From contig NZ_WMII01000019.1 in assembly GCF_009711265.1 (NCBI RefSeq), positions 1 through 64,000 of the forward strand: DNA of 64,000 bases, in the 5' to 3' direction. Every line of letters starts with the position of its first letter. Within the stretch, counting starts at the first letter, position 1. The notes beneath the pieces are model-generated. The model made no database searches, was not told the DNA's origin, and saw nothing but the letters and a program-made list of their open reading frames with translations. This stretch comes from Paracoccus shanxieyensis. Lineage in GTDB: Bacteria; Pseudomonadota; Alphaproteobacteria; Rhodobacterales; Rhodobacteraceae. Positions 44,636-53,252 of this stretch are shown here, piece after piece. Made by a program: the position numbers and the translations under genes.

Positions 44636-45192
44636 TGAATGCCTCCGCCCTGATTGCTGTCCCCGTTCCAAACGACCTGGAGCGGCTTCACAATGCCACC
44701 TACGATGCCCTGATGTGGGCGCTCGCTCGCCCCGGCACAGTGCAATCACTGCCGCAGCTGGGCCTGGAAGCCATCGTCGAAACGCTGGTTGACCGCGAAT
44801 GCCGGGTCTTTTCGGGCCACAAGACGCTCCTGCCGCTGATCGCCTCGACCGGAGCGGCGATTAGCGGCGCGCGCGACGCTGACCACGCCTTCCTCGATCT
44901 CGAAGCGGAGGCGGGCATTCGCGATCTGGCCGTCGTGCCTGCGGGCTCGCATCTCTATCCCGATGACGGCGCGACGGTGTTTTCAGGGGCGAGGATTGGC
45001 GAGGGACAAGGGCTTCGCCTGCGCGGCCCCGGCATCGAAACTTATAAGGATATCCGCCTCGGCGGCCTCAGGCCTGATGTTTGGACGCTTCGCGCGACGC
45101 GTTGCCTCTACCCGACCGGGTTCGAACTCTTCTTCATCGATGGAGACCGCGTTGTCGGTCTGCCACGCTCAACCACGGTGGAGGTGCTCTGA
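44635..45192 (+). CDS. phnH: C-P lyase subunit PhnH, copy 2
   Basis: 185 residues. Recognised by NATYDALMWALARPGTVQSLP (~20-40), ETLVDRECRVF, the GPGIETYKDIRLGGL segment and the closing GDRVVGLPRSTTVEVL. It should partner PhnG and PhnI in the core complex. One-base overlap with phnG (TGATG) and one-base overlap with phnI keep the translation coupled. Diverged from copy 1 but with no obvious damage. Confidence 0.91.
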   Translation: MNASALIAVPVPNDLERLHNATYDALMWALARPGTVQSLPQLGLEAIVETLVDRECRVFSGHKTLLPLIASTGAAISGARDADHAFLDLEAEAGIRDLAVVPAGSHLYPDDGATVFSGARIGEGQGLRLRGPGIETYKDIRLGGLRPDVWTLRATRCLYPTGFELFFIDGDRVVGLPRSTTVEVL

Positions 45193-46277
45193 TGGCCTAT
45201 GTGGCAACTCGAGGCGGTGAACGTGCCATTGAACAGTCTGAGCGGCTCTACCGCGCAGAAATGGGGACGATTGACATGGAGCGTGTCGCGGACGTCCGCG
45301 ACAGTCTGCCTTACCTGATCGATCGCGTGATGGGCGAGGCCTCGCTCTACGACCGTGATCTGGCAGCACTTGCGCTCGCCCAGGCCGGCGGCGACCTATA
45401 CGAGGCGGTGCTCCTTCTGCGTGCCTGGCGGACCACCCAACCGCGCCTTGCGATCGCCGAACCGGTGACGCAGGAAAGCCTGTTCACGCACCGCCGCATT
45501 TCTGCTGTCTTCAAGGATATTCCCGGCGGTCAGGTGCTCGGCCCGACGCTCGACTATTCGCACCGTCTGCTGGCGACCGGCGTGCTGGAAGGCCAACCCT
45601 TCATGCCGGCCCCGGTTGAACCCGCGGCAAAACCTGCTCCGGCACGCCAGCCGTCGCTTGCCGCCTGGCAGAAGGCGCAGGGACTGGTCGCCGACGTCGC
45701 CGCCGACGAAGTCGCCCTTGAAGACATTCCAGACCTCACCCGCGAGCCGCTTCTCTTTCCGGCCAAGCGCGCCCATACGCTGCAAAGCCTGGCTCGCGCC
45801 GACACTGGCGGTGTGCTGGCACTCGGCTATTCGGCGATGCGCGGCTATGGCAACGCGCATCCGACCGTCAACGAACTGCGACTTGCAGAAGCGGAGGTGC
45901 GTGTGCGCCATCCCGCGGGCACGGTTTTCTCGGCTGGTCGCGTCCGCGTCTCGCAGGCGGAAGTCACGAGCAAAGGAAAAGGCGGCCAGCTTCCGCTCGG
46001 CTTCTGCGCGACACTCGGCTGGAACGAAATCAAGACCATCGCTGGCGCGACGCTGGATCTGAATTCGGCAGCGGCGGATAAGAATTCACCCGTCAACGAG
46101 GAATTCTTCCTCTACCACACCGAACCCGTAGAAGCCTCGGGTTTCTGCATCCATTTCAAGCTGCCGCACTACGTCACCTTCCAGTCTTCGCTCGACGCCT
46201 TGCGCGACGCGAAGAAGACGGCGGCCCCTGCCAGCGACGTAACGAACACACATAAGCCCGTGAAGGAGCCGGCATGA
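45192..46277 (+). CDS. phnI: C-P lyase nucleosidase subunit PhnI, copy 2
   Basis: 361 residues. Key motifs are kept: VATRGGERAIEQ, DRVMGEASLYDRDLAALALAQ, HRRISAVFKDIPGGQVLGPTLDYSHRLL, LTREPLLFP, LGYSAMRGYGNAHP and the metal site HFKLPHYVTFQ (~332-342) with two His five apart, matching the PhnI zinc ligands of the E. coli complex. So the activation step (ribosylation of the phosphorus compound) looks feasible, even though the PhnJ partner downstream is degenerate. ATG overlaps phnH; the stop overlaps phnJ. Confidence 0.93.
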   Translation: MAYVATRGGERAIEQSERLYRAEMGTIDMERVADVRDSLPYLIDRVMGEASLYDRDLAALALAQAGGDLYEAVLLLRAWRTTQPRLAIAEPVTQESLFTHRRISAVFKDIPGGQVLGPTLDYSHRLLATGVLEGQPFMPAPVEPAAKPAPARQPSLAAWQKAQGLVADVAADEVALEDIPDLTREPLLFPAKRAHTLQSLARADTGGVLALGYSAMRGYGNAHPTVNELRLAEAEVRVRHPAGTVFSAGRVRVSQAEVTSKGKGGQLPLGFCATLGWNEIKTIAGATLDLNSAAADKNSPVNEEFFLYHTEPVEASGFCIHFKLPHYVTFQSSLDALRDAKKTAAPASDVTNTHKPVKEPA

Positions 46278-47188
46278 GCCTTTCCGCACTCACAAAGCCA
46301 TGGGAAGCCTTCAGCTACGGCTTCCTTGATGCCTCGGCCAAGCGCGAGCTGCGCCGCAAGATGCTGAAGGCGATCGCCGTGCCCGGCTGCCAGATGCCCT
46401 ATACCAGCCGCGAGGTGCCGATTGCGCGCGGCTGGGGCACCGGCGGCCTGCAAGTGACGCTGACCCTGATCAAGCCCTCCTCCGTGATCAAGGTGATCGA
46501 CCAGGGCGCCGACGACAGCGTCAACGCCGCCTCGATCCGCCGATTCCTTTCGCGCGTATCCGGCGCCGGTGAGACCTGGGACACGCAGGAGGCAACGATC
46601 ATTCAGAGCCGGCACCGTATCCCTGAGGAAAAGCTGCGCGAGGATCAGATCCTCGTGCTGCAGGTGCCAAATCCCGAACCGCTGCGCCCGGTCGAGCCCA
46701 ACATGTCGATCGCCCGCCAGATGCATGCCGACGCCGATTACGGCCGGCTGTGGCTGACGCTCTATGAGCAGATCGTGCATTCGGGCCGCATCATGCAGGG
46801 CGCGTCCTACCCTTCCCTCGTCAATGGTCGCCATGTCATGACACCGTCGCCGATCCCGCGCTGGGACGTGCCAAAGCTCGACATGGCAAAGCACCTCACC
46901 TTTCTTTCGGCCGGGCGAGAGAAGCGCCTGTATGCCGTGCCGCCCTTCACGCGGGTCGAGCCGCTGGTCTTCTCCGACGTGCCCTACAAGGTCGAGGACC
47001 ATGCCGACCTCACCTGCCACCGCTCAGGCGTCAGAGGTTATTTCATGAACGAGATCCCACAGGACGACGGCGGCTCACAATTCGAGCTGTCTGACAGCAA
47101 TCTTGGCATCAAGGCTATTCGCCGTGCCGAGGGGCTGGACGTCAAGCAGGGCGAAACCTGGTACGAGCACGGAGCATTCCGCCCATGA
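46274..47188 (+). CDS. phnJ: PhnJ-like protein lacking the radical-SAM cysteines, copy 2
   Basis: 304 residues, full length. The N-terminal part matches PhnJ well: AVPGCQMPYTSREVPIARGWGTGG keeps the glycyl-radical glycine (~37), VIKVIDQGADDSVNAASIRRF, QSRHRIPEEKL and SAGREKRLYAVPPFTRVEPL. In the cluster region the canonical CX2CX21C is replaced by TCHRSGVRG...QFELSDSNLG (~250-278): only the first cysteine remains, the second is Ser, the third Leu, and the catalytic SDTDYC cysteine is Gly. There is no frameshift and the flanking frame continues. It cannot bind the usual 4Fe-4S cluster in the known way. Overlaps phnI and phnK, so it is under selection as part of the operon. Confidence 0.92.
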   Translation: MSLSALTKPWEAFSYGFLDASAKRELRRKMLKAIAVPGCQMPYTSREVPIARGWGTGGLQVTLTLIKPSSVIKVIDQGADDSVNAASIRRFLSRVSGAGETWDTQEATIIQSRHRIPEEKLREDQILVLQVPNPEPLRPVEPNMSIARQMHADADYGRLWLTLYEQIVHSGRIMQGASYPSLVNGRHVMTPSPIPRWDVPKLDMAKHLTFLSAGREKRLYAVPPFTRVEPLVFSDVPYKVEDHADLTCHRSGVRGYFMNEIPQDDGGSQFELSDSNLGIKAIRRAEGLDVKQGETWYEHGAFRP

Positions 47189-48000
47189 TCGGAGAAAATC
47201 TGGCTGCGCGGCGGCTGAATGCCCCGCAACTGATGACGACCCCGCCGCTTCTGACGATGACCGACGTCAGCAAACGCTTCGGCAGCGTGGTCGCTCTTCA
47301 GGACGTGTCCGCGACCGTCTATCCGGGCGAAGTGCTCGGCATCGTCGGCGAAAGCGGCTCGGGCAAGTCCACCCTTTTGAGGATGATGAACCTTGAGGAC
47401 ACGCCCGACAGCGGTGACTATCGCCTGGCCCTGCCGGAGCTCGATGGCAACCTGTTCGATCTCGACCGCTTCGCTCGCCGTATGCTTTGCGCGCGCCAGA
47501 TCGGTATTGTCTATCAGAACCCGCATCTCGGGCTCCTGATGGGGCATACCAGCTCCGGCAACGTGGCCGAGCGTCTGCTCATCGCCGGCGAGCGGAGTTT
47601 CGCCGAACTGCGCTCAAAGGCGCGAGAGGCGCTCGACGCTTCGGAATTCCCTTTGGAGCGCATGGATGCGCGTCCGATCGAACTGTCCGGCGGCATGCAG
47701 CAGCGGGTGCAGCTCGCCAAGGCGATCGCCCTCGAACCGGCACTGCTCCTGCTCGACGAGCCGACCACAGGCCTCGACGTCTCGGTACAGGCACTGGTGC
47801 TTGACACCTTGAAGCGGCTGCAGCGGGACCGAGCGATCACAATGGTCATCGTCAGCCACGATCTCGGCGTGATCCGTACCATGGCCGACCGGGTCATGGT
47901 CATGCGGCGCGGTCGCGTGGTCGAGGAAGGCCTGGTCGACCAGATCTTCCAGGATCCCCAGCACGCATACACCCAGCAACTCGTTCACGCCAAATTGTGA
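47185..48000 (+). CDS. phnK: C-P lyase ABC-type ATPase PhnK, copy 2
   Basis: 271 residues. Walker A GESGSGKSTLLRMM (~56), signature LSGGMQQRVQLAKAI (~171), Walker B LLLDEPTTGLDVS (~193), H-loop VSHDLGVIRTM. YQNPHLGLLMGHTSSGNVAERLL is typical of PhnK rather than oligopeptide ATPases. In E. coli, PhnK binds PhnJ directly, so retention of an intact PhnK beside the degenerate PhnJ suggests that the complex is still assembled. It overlaps phnJ by four bases. Confidence 0.92.
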   Translation: MIGENLAARRLNAPQLMTTPPLLTMTDVSKRFGSVVALQDVSATVYPGEVLGIVGESGSGKSTLLRMMNLEDTPDSGDYRLALPELDGNLFDLDRFARRMLCARQIGIVYQNPHLGLLMGHTSSGNVAERLLIAGERSFAELRSKAREALDASEFPLERMDARPIELSGGMQQRVQLAKAIALEPALLLLDEPTTGLDVSVQALVLDTLKRLQRDRAITMVIVSHDLGVIRTMADRVMVMRRGRVVEEGLVDQIFQDPQHAYTQQLVHAKL

Positions 48001-48007
48001 GGCCGCC

Positions 48008-48715
48008 ATGCAGCCCGTCCTGGAGGTGGAAGGCCTCTCGAAAACCTTCCACATGCACCATCTCGACCAGAACCTTCACGCATATTCCGATATTGGTTTC
48101 ACACTGAAACCAGGCGAATTCCTGCTTTTGAGGGGCCCGAACGGCGTCGGAAAATCGACGCTTCTGCGCACCCTCTATCGCAGCTACCTTCCACGCGCGG
48201 GCCAGATCTGGTATCACACGGCTGAAGGCCGCATCGACCTTGCCAGGGCAGCCGATGTCGATATCGCGTTTCTGCGCCGGCGTGAGATCGGTTTCGTCAC
48301 GCAATTCCTGATCGCCCGTCCGCGGGTTCCTGCCGAGGATATCGTTGCCGAACCCTTGCGCCAAGCGGGCATGCAGCACGAAGAAGCGCTCGTCGAGGCG
48401 CGGCGCTGGCTGGAGGCCTTCGGCGTCAAGCGCAATCTCTGGAAAGCCTATCCCACCACCTTTTCCGGCGGCGAACAGCAGAAGGTGAACCTCGCACGAG
48501 CGCTCATCCTGCCGCAGCGGCTGTTGCTGCTCGATGAGCCCACGGCCTCCCTCGATGCCGGCGCCCGAAAGGCGCTGGTCGACCGTCTCGCCGACCTCAA
48601 GGCGCAGGGTGTCGCCATGATCGGCGTCTTTCACCACCCGGGCGATGTAGCGGGTCTCATCGACCGGGAAATCGAACTTCATGCTTTTGAGGAACTTGCC
48701 AATGTGGATCTCTGA
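48008..48715 (+). CDS. phnL: C-P lyase ABC-type ATPase PhnL, copy 2
   Basis: 235 residues. Walker A GPNGVGKSTLLRTL (~47), QFLIARPRVPAEDIVAEPLRQ (~99), signature FSGGEQQKVNLARALI (~155) and Walker [14 protein letters not shown] (~176). It lies seven bases after phnK and its 3' end overlaps phnM. Expected to act with PhnG, PhnH and PhnI in phosphonate activation. It resembles copy 1 in motif layout. Confidence 0.92.
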   Translation: MQPVLEVEGLSKTFHMHHLDQNLHAYSDIGFTLKPGEFLLLRGPNGVGKSTLLRTLYRSYLPRAGQIWYHTAEGRIDLARAADVDIAFLRRREIGFVTQFLIARPRVPAEDIVAEPLRQAGMQHEEALVEARRWLEAFGVKRNLWKAYPTTFSGGEQQKVNLARALILPQRLLLLDEPTASLDAGARKALVDRLADLKAQGVAMIGVFHHPGDVAGLIDREIELHAFEELANVDL

Positions 48716-49871
48716 TTGCCGGGTGGTGCTGCTAGACCGCATGCTGCCGAACGCTGCGGTGCGCATCGAGGACGGAATGATCGCCGAAATCTCGGAAAAA
48801 CCCGTCGCCAATGCCGATATGTCGGCGCAAGGCCTGATCCTTATGCCGGGCTTCATCGACATGCACGGCGACATGGTGGAACGCGAGGTGGAACCACGGC
48901 CGAATGTGCGCATGCCGCTTGAGCTCGGTCTGCGCGATCTCGACCGCCGTCTTGCTGTTTCCGGCGTCACGACCGCCTATGCCGCGCTATCCTTTAGCCC
49001 GGCTTCGACCTACGGGCACCTGCGCAGCTACGAGCACACCAGCAGCGTCATTCGCGCTATCAAGACCATGCGCGACCAGCTATTGGTCGATCACAAAGTC
49101 CATGCCCGCTTCGAAATCACCTTCCCCAAGGCGCTTGCCGTGATCGAGGAGCTGATCGCCGAGGGTTCCGTAGATCTGATCTCGCTCAACGATCATACGC
49201 CGGGACAGGGTAAGTATCGCAATGTGGAGCGCCACGTCGAAAGGCTCGCCCGCGACAAGGGCACGAGCCTCGAAGAGGCCGCACAGTCGATCGCGCGGCG
49301 CATCGAGGAACGCACCCAGCCTGCCGACGTAATGACGCATACGCTGGATGCGATCTCCAAAGCCTGCCATGCCCATGGTGTGGTGATCGCCAGCCACGAC
49401 GACGACACCGTGGCCAAGGTGCAGTTGATGCACTCGCTTGGCGTCCTGATCAGCGAGTTCCCGGTCACCCTCGAGGCCGCCGCCGAGGCGAAGAGGCTCG
49501 GCCTGATGAACGCCATGGGCGCGCCAAACGCGCTGCGCGGACAGTCCTATTCAGGCAATCTTTCGGCGCGCGACGCTCATGCCGCCGGACTGCTGGATAT
49601 CCTGGCCGCCGATTATCATCCCTCGGCCATCCTGCCGGCGGTGCTGGAACTGTCAAAAACCGACAAGCACGGACTTTCCGGTGCCTGCCGGCTGGCGACG
49701 TCCAATCCAGCCCAGGCGCTCGGGCTTTCCGATCGCGGCGAGATCGCAGTCGGAAAAAAAGCCGACCTCCTTGTCGCCGACGACAACGGCATCGGCCATG
49801 TCCGCTGCGTCTTCCGGGGCGGCCGCAAAATCTATTCCGACGGTTCGCTCACTTTAGCCCGCGCAGCGTAA
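48702..49871 (+). CDS. phnM: PhnM-type amidohydrolase, copy 2
   Basis: 389 residues. Amidohydrolase motifs: GFIDMHGDMVEREVEPRPNVRMP (metal H-G-D, ~51), SLNDHTPGQGKYRNVERHV (~165), HGVVIASHDDDTVAKVQLMHSLG (~224), APNALRGQSYSGNLSARDAHAAGLLDILAADYHPSAIL (~270-305). The H-T-D of copy 1 is H-G-D here, as in copy 3. It should hydrolyse the ribose triphosphate intermediate. ATG 48702 follows GAGGAA; it overlaps phnL by 14 bases. A terminator follows. No phnN or phnP follows it. Confidence 0.92.
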   Translation: MWISDCRVVLLDRMLPNAAVRIEDGMIAEISEKPVANADMSAQGLILMPGFIDMHGDMVEREVEPRPNVRMPLELGLRDLDRRLAVSGVTTAYAALSFSPASTYGHLRSYEHTSSVIRAIKTMRDQLLVDHKVHARFEITFPKALAVIEELIAEGSVDLISLNDHTPGQGKYRNVERHVERLARDKGTSLEEAAQSIARRIEERTQPADVMTHTLDAISKACHAHGVVIASHDDDTVAKVQLMHSLGVLISEFPVTLEAAAEAKRLGLMNAMGAPNALRGQSYSGNLSARDAHAAGLLDILAADYHPSAILPAVLELSKTDKHGLSGACRLATSNPAQALGLSDRGEIAVGKKADLLVADDNGIGHVRCVFRGGRKIYSDGSLTLARAA

Positions 49872-49898
49872 GATCGCGAGGGAGCCTATCACTGTGAG

Positions 49899-49932
49899 AC
49901 GGGCCGTGCATTGCGCGGCCCGTTTCTCTTTT
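49899..49932 (+). terminator. Rho-independent terminator after phnM2
   Basis: An 8-bp GC-rich stem (ACGGGCCG / CGGCCCGT) with a 9-base loop is followed by TTCTCTTTT, 28 bases after the phnM2 stop. It ends the phnFGHIJKLM operon, so phnC2 onward needs its own promoter. Confidence 0.8.
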
Positions 49933-50000
49933 GCCCTTGTCTACAGGGCTTGGAGCGCCGCTGAGGCTGCTACAGAACTGTCGCAAATCCTCCAATTTAA

Positions 50001-50028
50001 ATTCATTCGGATGATATGTCGCTGTCAC
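50001..50028 (+). promoter_or_regulatory. Remnant promoter region of the phnC2 operon: PhnF2-like operator and weak PHO box
   Basis: ATTCATTCGGATGA (50001-50014) matches 13 of 14 bases of the centre of the phnF2 palindrome. Overlapping it, ATGATAT-GTCG-CTGTCAC (50011-50028) has the PHO-box layout with about 11 of 14 matches. An IS66 element starts 16 bases further on and separates these sites from phnC2. Confidence 0.5.
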
Positions 50029-50063
50029 AGAGGCATTCCAAACGTAACCGTCCGGCGTGACCG

Positions 50064-51563
50064 CTATCCGTTCCAGCGCCACGGCATCAGGTCATCGACC
50101 TTGGTGATCTTGTAGTCGGGAATGCGGGCGAGAGTGTCAGCGAGCCAGGCGTGGGGATCGACGGCGTTGAGCTTGGCCGTTTCGATCAGGGTGTAGGCGA
50201 TGGCAGCGGCGTTGCCGCCCGCCTCGGAGCCGACGAAGAGGTAGTTCTTCCGCCCGAGGGCGATGGCGCGCATGCCGCGTTCGGCGGTGTTGTTGTCCAA
50301 CTCCAGGATGCCGTGGTCGAGGTAGGGGCGCAGGCGGTCCATTCGGGTCAGGGCATAGCGGATGGCGGCCGCGAGCGGGGATTTGCCCGAGATTTCCGTC
50401 AGTCTCATGGCCAGCCATCGCTGCAGATCGTCGAAGACCGGGGCGGCGTGAGCTTTGCGGAGTTCCGTGCGGCGGTCTGGCGGCGACCCTCGGGCTTCTT
50501 TCTCGACGGCGTAGAGCTGTGCGATCCGGCCGATGGCCTCTCCGGCGATCGGAGAGCCCTGCGACCGATGGATATCGACGAACTTTCGCCGGACATGGGC
50601 CATGCAGGCGACCTCGCGGATGGTGCCGGAGCGGTAGAGATCCTCGAACCCGGCATAACCGTCGGCGTGCATCCAGCCGCGGAAGCGGGCGAGGTGGTCC
50701 TTGGGATGCTGGCCCTTGCGGTCACCGGAGAAGCGATACCATGCCGCCGGTGGGGCCTGCCCGCCCCAAGGGCGTTCGTCGCGCGCATAGGTCCAGAGCC
50801 GGGCGGTCTGGGTCTTGCCGGTGCCGGGCGCCAGCATGCTGATCGGCGTGTCGTCGGCGAAGATCGCCTCGGCTGAGAAGACATGGCGCCCGATGGCGTC
50901 GGCCAGCGGCTCCAACAGGGCCGTGCTCTTGCCCACCCAGTCGGCCAGGGTGGACCGGTCCAGGTCGAGACCTTCGCGCTCGAAGATCTGGCTCTGGCGG
51001 TAGAGCGGAAGGTGGTCGGCATACTTGCTCACCAAGACATGGGCGAGGAGGCCCGGCCCCGGGCGACCGCGCTCGATCGGGCGCGAGGGCAGTGGGGACT
51101 GCACGAAGCGTTCACAGCACGAGCAGGTCAGCCGAGGGCGGACAAGCCGGTTCACGATGAACCGCCCGGGAACGTATTCCAGCTCTTCCGTCACATCTTC
51201 CCCGATCCGGCGCAGGCGCCCGCCGCAATCGGCACAGGCATCTGTGCTCGGTGTCAGCTCCACCTCCATTCGCGGGATGTGGTCCGGGATCGGACGACGC
51301 TTGGGTTTGTCCTTCTCCTCGATGTCCGGCAGCTTCATCCGCGCGGTCATCGCGGCGGCGGCGATCTCGCTGGTCTCAAGGGCCAGCTGCAACTGTTCCG
51401 CCGTCTCGGACGACGCACCAAACCGGTGCGCCCGGTGCCCGGCCAGCTGATGCCGGAGCTTCTCGATCAGGATCGCCTGGGCCTTCACCTCGGCCAGAAG
51501 CCGCGCGGTGAAGCTGCGCAGCTCCTCGGGGTCTTCCGGCAATGTCAGGGCCTGGGTGAGCAT
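50064..51563 (-). CDS. tnpC: IS66 transposase TnpC, copy 2
   Basis: 499 residues. Coiled-coil-like start, zinc-binding segments CADCGGRLRRIGEDV (~114) and RLTCSCCERFVQSP (~149), then the DDE core with EAIFADDTPISMLAPGTGKTQTARLWTY (~227), GWMHADGYAGFEDLY (~292) and LDNNTAERGMRAIALGRKNYLF (~425). Intact. It belongs to a different IS66 subgroup from copy 1, with clearly different protein sequence and length. Confidence 0.93.
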   Translation of the reverse strand: MLTQALTLPEDPEELRSFTARLLAEVKAQAILIEKLRHQLAGHRAHRFGASSETAEQLQLALETSEIAAAAMTARMKLPDIEEKDKPKRRPIPDHIPRMEVELTPSTDACADCGGRLRRIGEDVTEELEYVPGRFIVNRLVRPRLTCSCCERFVQSPLPSRPIERGRPGPGLLAHVLVSKYADHLPLYRQSQIFEREGLDLDRSTLADWVGKSTALLEPLADAIGRHVFSAEAIFADDTPISMLAPGTGKTQTARLWTYARDERPWGGQAPPAAWYRFSGDRKGQHPKDHLARFRGWMHADGYAGFEDLYRSGTIREVACMAHVRRKFVDIHRSQGSPIAGEAIGRIAQLYAVEKEARGSPPDRRTELRKAHAAPVFDDLQRWLAMRLTEISGKSPLAAAIRYALTRMDRLRPYLDHGILELDNNTAERGMRAIALGRKNYLFVGSEAGGNAAAIAYTLIETAKLNAVDPHAWLADTLARIPDYKITKVDDLMPWRWNG

Positions 51564-51621
51564 GCGGAAAGTTTATCCCACTGTATTACTTGTGGGAATC
51601 ACTGATTGCAGGCGCCGTGGA

Positions 51622-51969
51622 CTATCCCGCCGCCAGAGGCCGCCACGTCCGTTCCGGTGCCCGCCAGTCGATGCCTTCCAGCAGCATCGACAGTTGCGCA
51701 GGCGACAAAGCCACCTTGCCCTCCTTGGCCGAGGGCCAGACGAACCGACCCTTCTCCAGCCGCTTCATGAACATGCACGCGCCTTGGCCATCCCACCAGA
51801 TCACCTTCACCAGATCGCCCCGACGGCCACGGAAGACGAACAGATGCCCGGCGAACGGGTCCTGCTTCAGCACCGCCTCGGCCTGCGCCGCCAGTGCCGT
51901 GAACCCCTTGCGCATGTCGGTGGCGCCCGCCGCCAGCCAGACCCGCGTGTTCGCCGGAACCGGGATCAC
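51622..51969 (-). CDS. tnpB: IS66 accessory protein TnpB, copy 2
   Basis: 115 residues, IS66 Orf2 family: [57 protein letters not shown] and [14 protein letters not shown]. Overlaps tnpA by four bases and lies 58 bases before tnpC, the same organisation as copy 1. Intact. Confidence 0.92.
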   Translation of the reverse strand: MIPVPANTRVWLAAGATDMRKGFTALAAQAEAVLKQDPFAGHLFVFRGRRGDLVKVIWWDGQGACMFMKRLEKGRFVWPSAKEGKVALSPAQLSMLLEGIDWRAPERTWRPLAAG

Positions 51970-52361
51970 GCCGTCACGCCCCGGATCAGCCGCGCCAGAG
52001 CCTCGGGATCATAGCTCCCGCTGATGCGCATCCGGTGCCCGCCCGCCAATTCGATCTCGATGTGGTTGTCGGCGGCAGGTGTTGCCCGGGCAGACCTGGT
52101 CTCCGCGACAATCTCCACAGGCAGAAAGCGCGCCTCCTCTGACGGGGGAAGAGCCGAGGCGGGGTCCGGCGCGTAACGGCGATCGCGCAGCCACTTGAAG
52201 ATCAAGTTCGCATTCACCGCGTAGCGCCGCGCCACCTGGGCGACCGATACCCCCGGCGCCGCCGTCTGGAAGCAGATCGACCGCTTCTCCTCATCCGTCC
52301 AAAGCCGCTTCGTCCGACGCGCCACGTCATCACCACAGTGTCCACTATCAATGGTGGACAC
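51966..52361 (-). CDS. tnpA: IS66 accessory protein TnpA, copy 2
   Basis: 131 residues. Helix-turn-helix of the IS66 OrfA type: [46 protein letters not shown], then a variable tail ending in a hexapeptide-free region with [20 protein letters not shown]. The length is normal. The gene begins 48 bases inside the right end of the element and overlaps tnpB. Confidence 0.9.
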   Translation of the reverse strand: MSTIDSGHCGDDVARRTKRLWTDEEKRSICFQTAAPGVSVAQVARRYAVNANLIFKWLRDRRYAPDPASALPPSEEARFLPVEIVAETRSARATPAADNHIEIELAGGHRMRISGSYDPEALARLIRGVTA

Positions 52362-52424
52362 TATCCCGCACTCTCACACCGCGGCAGAGCGGTTAGACCG
52401 GACGGTTACCTCCATGATCGCTTC

Positions 52425-53231
52425 ATGGAAAAGAACACGCTCTCCCTTCGCAATCTCGGCCGCAGCTTCGGCCCGACCAGAGCCGTCGACGGTGTCAGTC
52501 TCGACATCGCCGCCGGAGAGTTTGTAGGCGTCATTGGCCGCTCGGGTGCCGGCAAGTCCACGCTTCTGCGCCTAATCAACCGGCTGATCGACCCGACGGA
52601 CGGCAGCGTCCATTTCGGCGAGCGCCAGATCACGTCGCTCAACGGACGAGCGCTGCGCCAGTGGCGTCGCGAATGCGCGATGATATTTCAGCAATTCAAT
52701 CTGATCGAGCGGCTCGACGTGCTGACCAACGTGCTGGTCGGCCGCATCTCCTCGCATGGTTTCGCGAGCTCCATGGCGATGCGCTTTTCCGACGCCGAAC
52801 GTGCATTGGCGATCCGTGCGCTCGACCGGCTCGATCTCGCCCCGCAGGCCCTGCAGCGCGCCGGCACGCTTTCAGGCGGTCAGCAACAGCGCGTTGCCAT
52901 CGCCCGCGCACTCCTGCAGGAGCCGCGTATCCTGCTTGCCGACGAACCGATCGCCAGCCTCGACCCCGGCAACGCCATGCGCGTCATGGAGGCGCTGCGC
53001 ACCATCAACATCGAGGACGGCATCACCGTTATCGTCAACCTGCACACGCTCGACACGGCGCGCGCCTATTGTGACCGCATCGTCGCCATGCGCTCCGGCC
53101 TCGTCATGTTTGACGGCAGCGCCCGCAACCTCACCGACGAGGTCGTTCGCGACATCTACGGCAGTTCCGGCCTCACCGAGTTCAACGAATCCATCACCTC
53201 GACCTCCATCCGGTCGGCGGTTCCGGCCTGA
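52425..53231 (+). CDS. phnC: Phosphonate ABC transporter ATPase PhnC, copy 2-side
   Basis: 268 residues. Walker A GRSGAGKSTLLRLINRL (~37), PhnC-typical CAMIFQQFNLIERLDVLTNVLVGR (~85), signature LSGGQQQRVAIARAL (~149), Walker B LADEPIASLDPGNA (~172). It powers the PhnCDE importer encoded downstream. ATG 52425 is 15 bases from the IS66 right end, and no good ribosome site is seen in the remaining space. Expression now may depend on read-out from IS66 or be poor. Confidence 0.93.
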   Translation: MEKNTLSLRNLGRSFGPTRAVDGVSLDIAAGEFVGVIGRSGAGKSTLLRLINRLIDPTDGSVHFGERQITSLNGRALRQWRRECAMIFQQFNLIERLDVLTNVLVGRISSHGFASSMAMRFSDAERALAIRALDRLDLAPQALQRAGTLSGGQQQRVAIARALLQEPRILLADEPIASLDPGNAMRVMEALRTINIEDGITVIVNLHTLDTARAYCDRIVAMRSGLVMFDGSARNLTDEVVRDIYGSSGLTEFNESITSTSIRSAVPA

Positions 53232-53252
53232 TCAACCTCTGGGAGAATACCA

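Larger units (their letters stand above)
50044..52409. mobile_element. IS66-family element, copy 2
   Basis: 2,366 bases. Left end GTAACCGTCCGGCGTGACCG and, reverse-complemented, right end GTAACCGTCCGGTCTAACCG. tnpA, tnpB and tnpC are on the minus strand, without a passenger gene. The 8-base flanks (TTCCAAAC left, CTCCATGA right) do not match, so the expected duplication is missing. It lies directly upstream of phnC2, 15 bases before its ATG, and likely removed or displaced the native ribosome site and promoter. Confidence 0.92.

Noticed and set aside
46274..47188. Frameshift explaining the missing PhnJ cysteines
   Set aside because: The other two frames across 47020-47130 do not restore the CxxC or SDTDYC motifs, and the frame used keeps weak PhnJ similarity on both sides.
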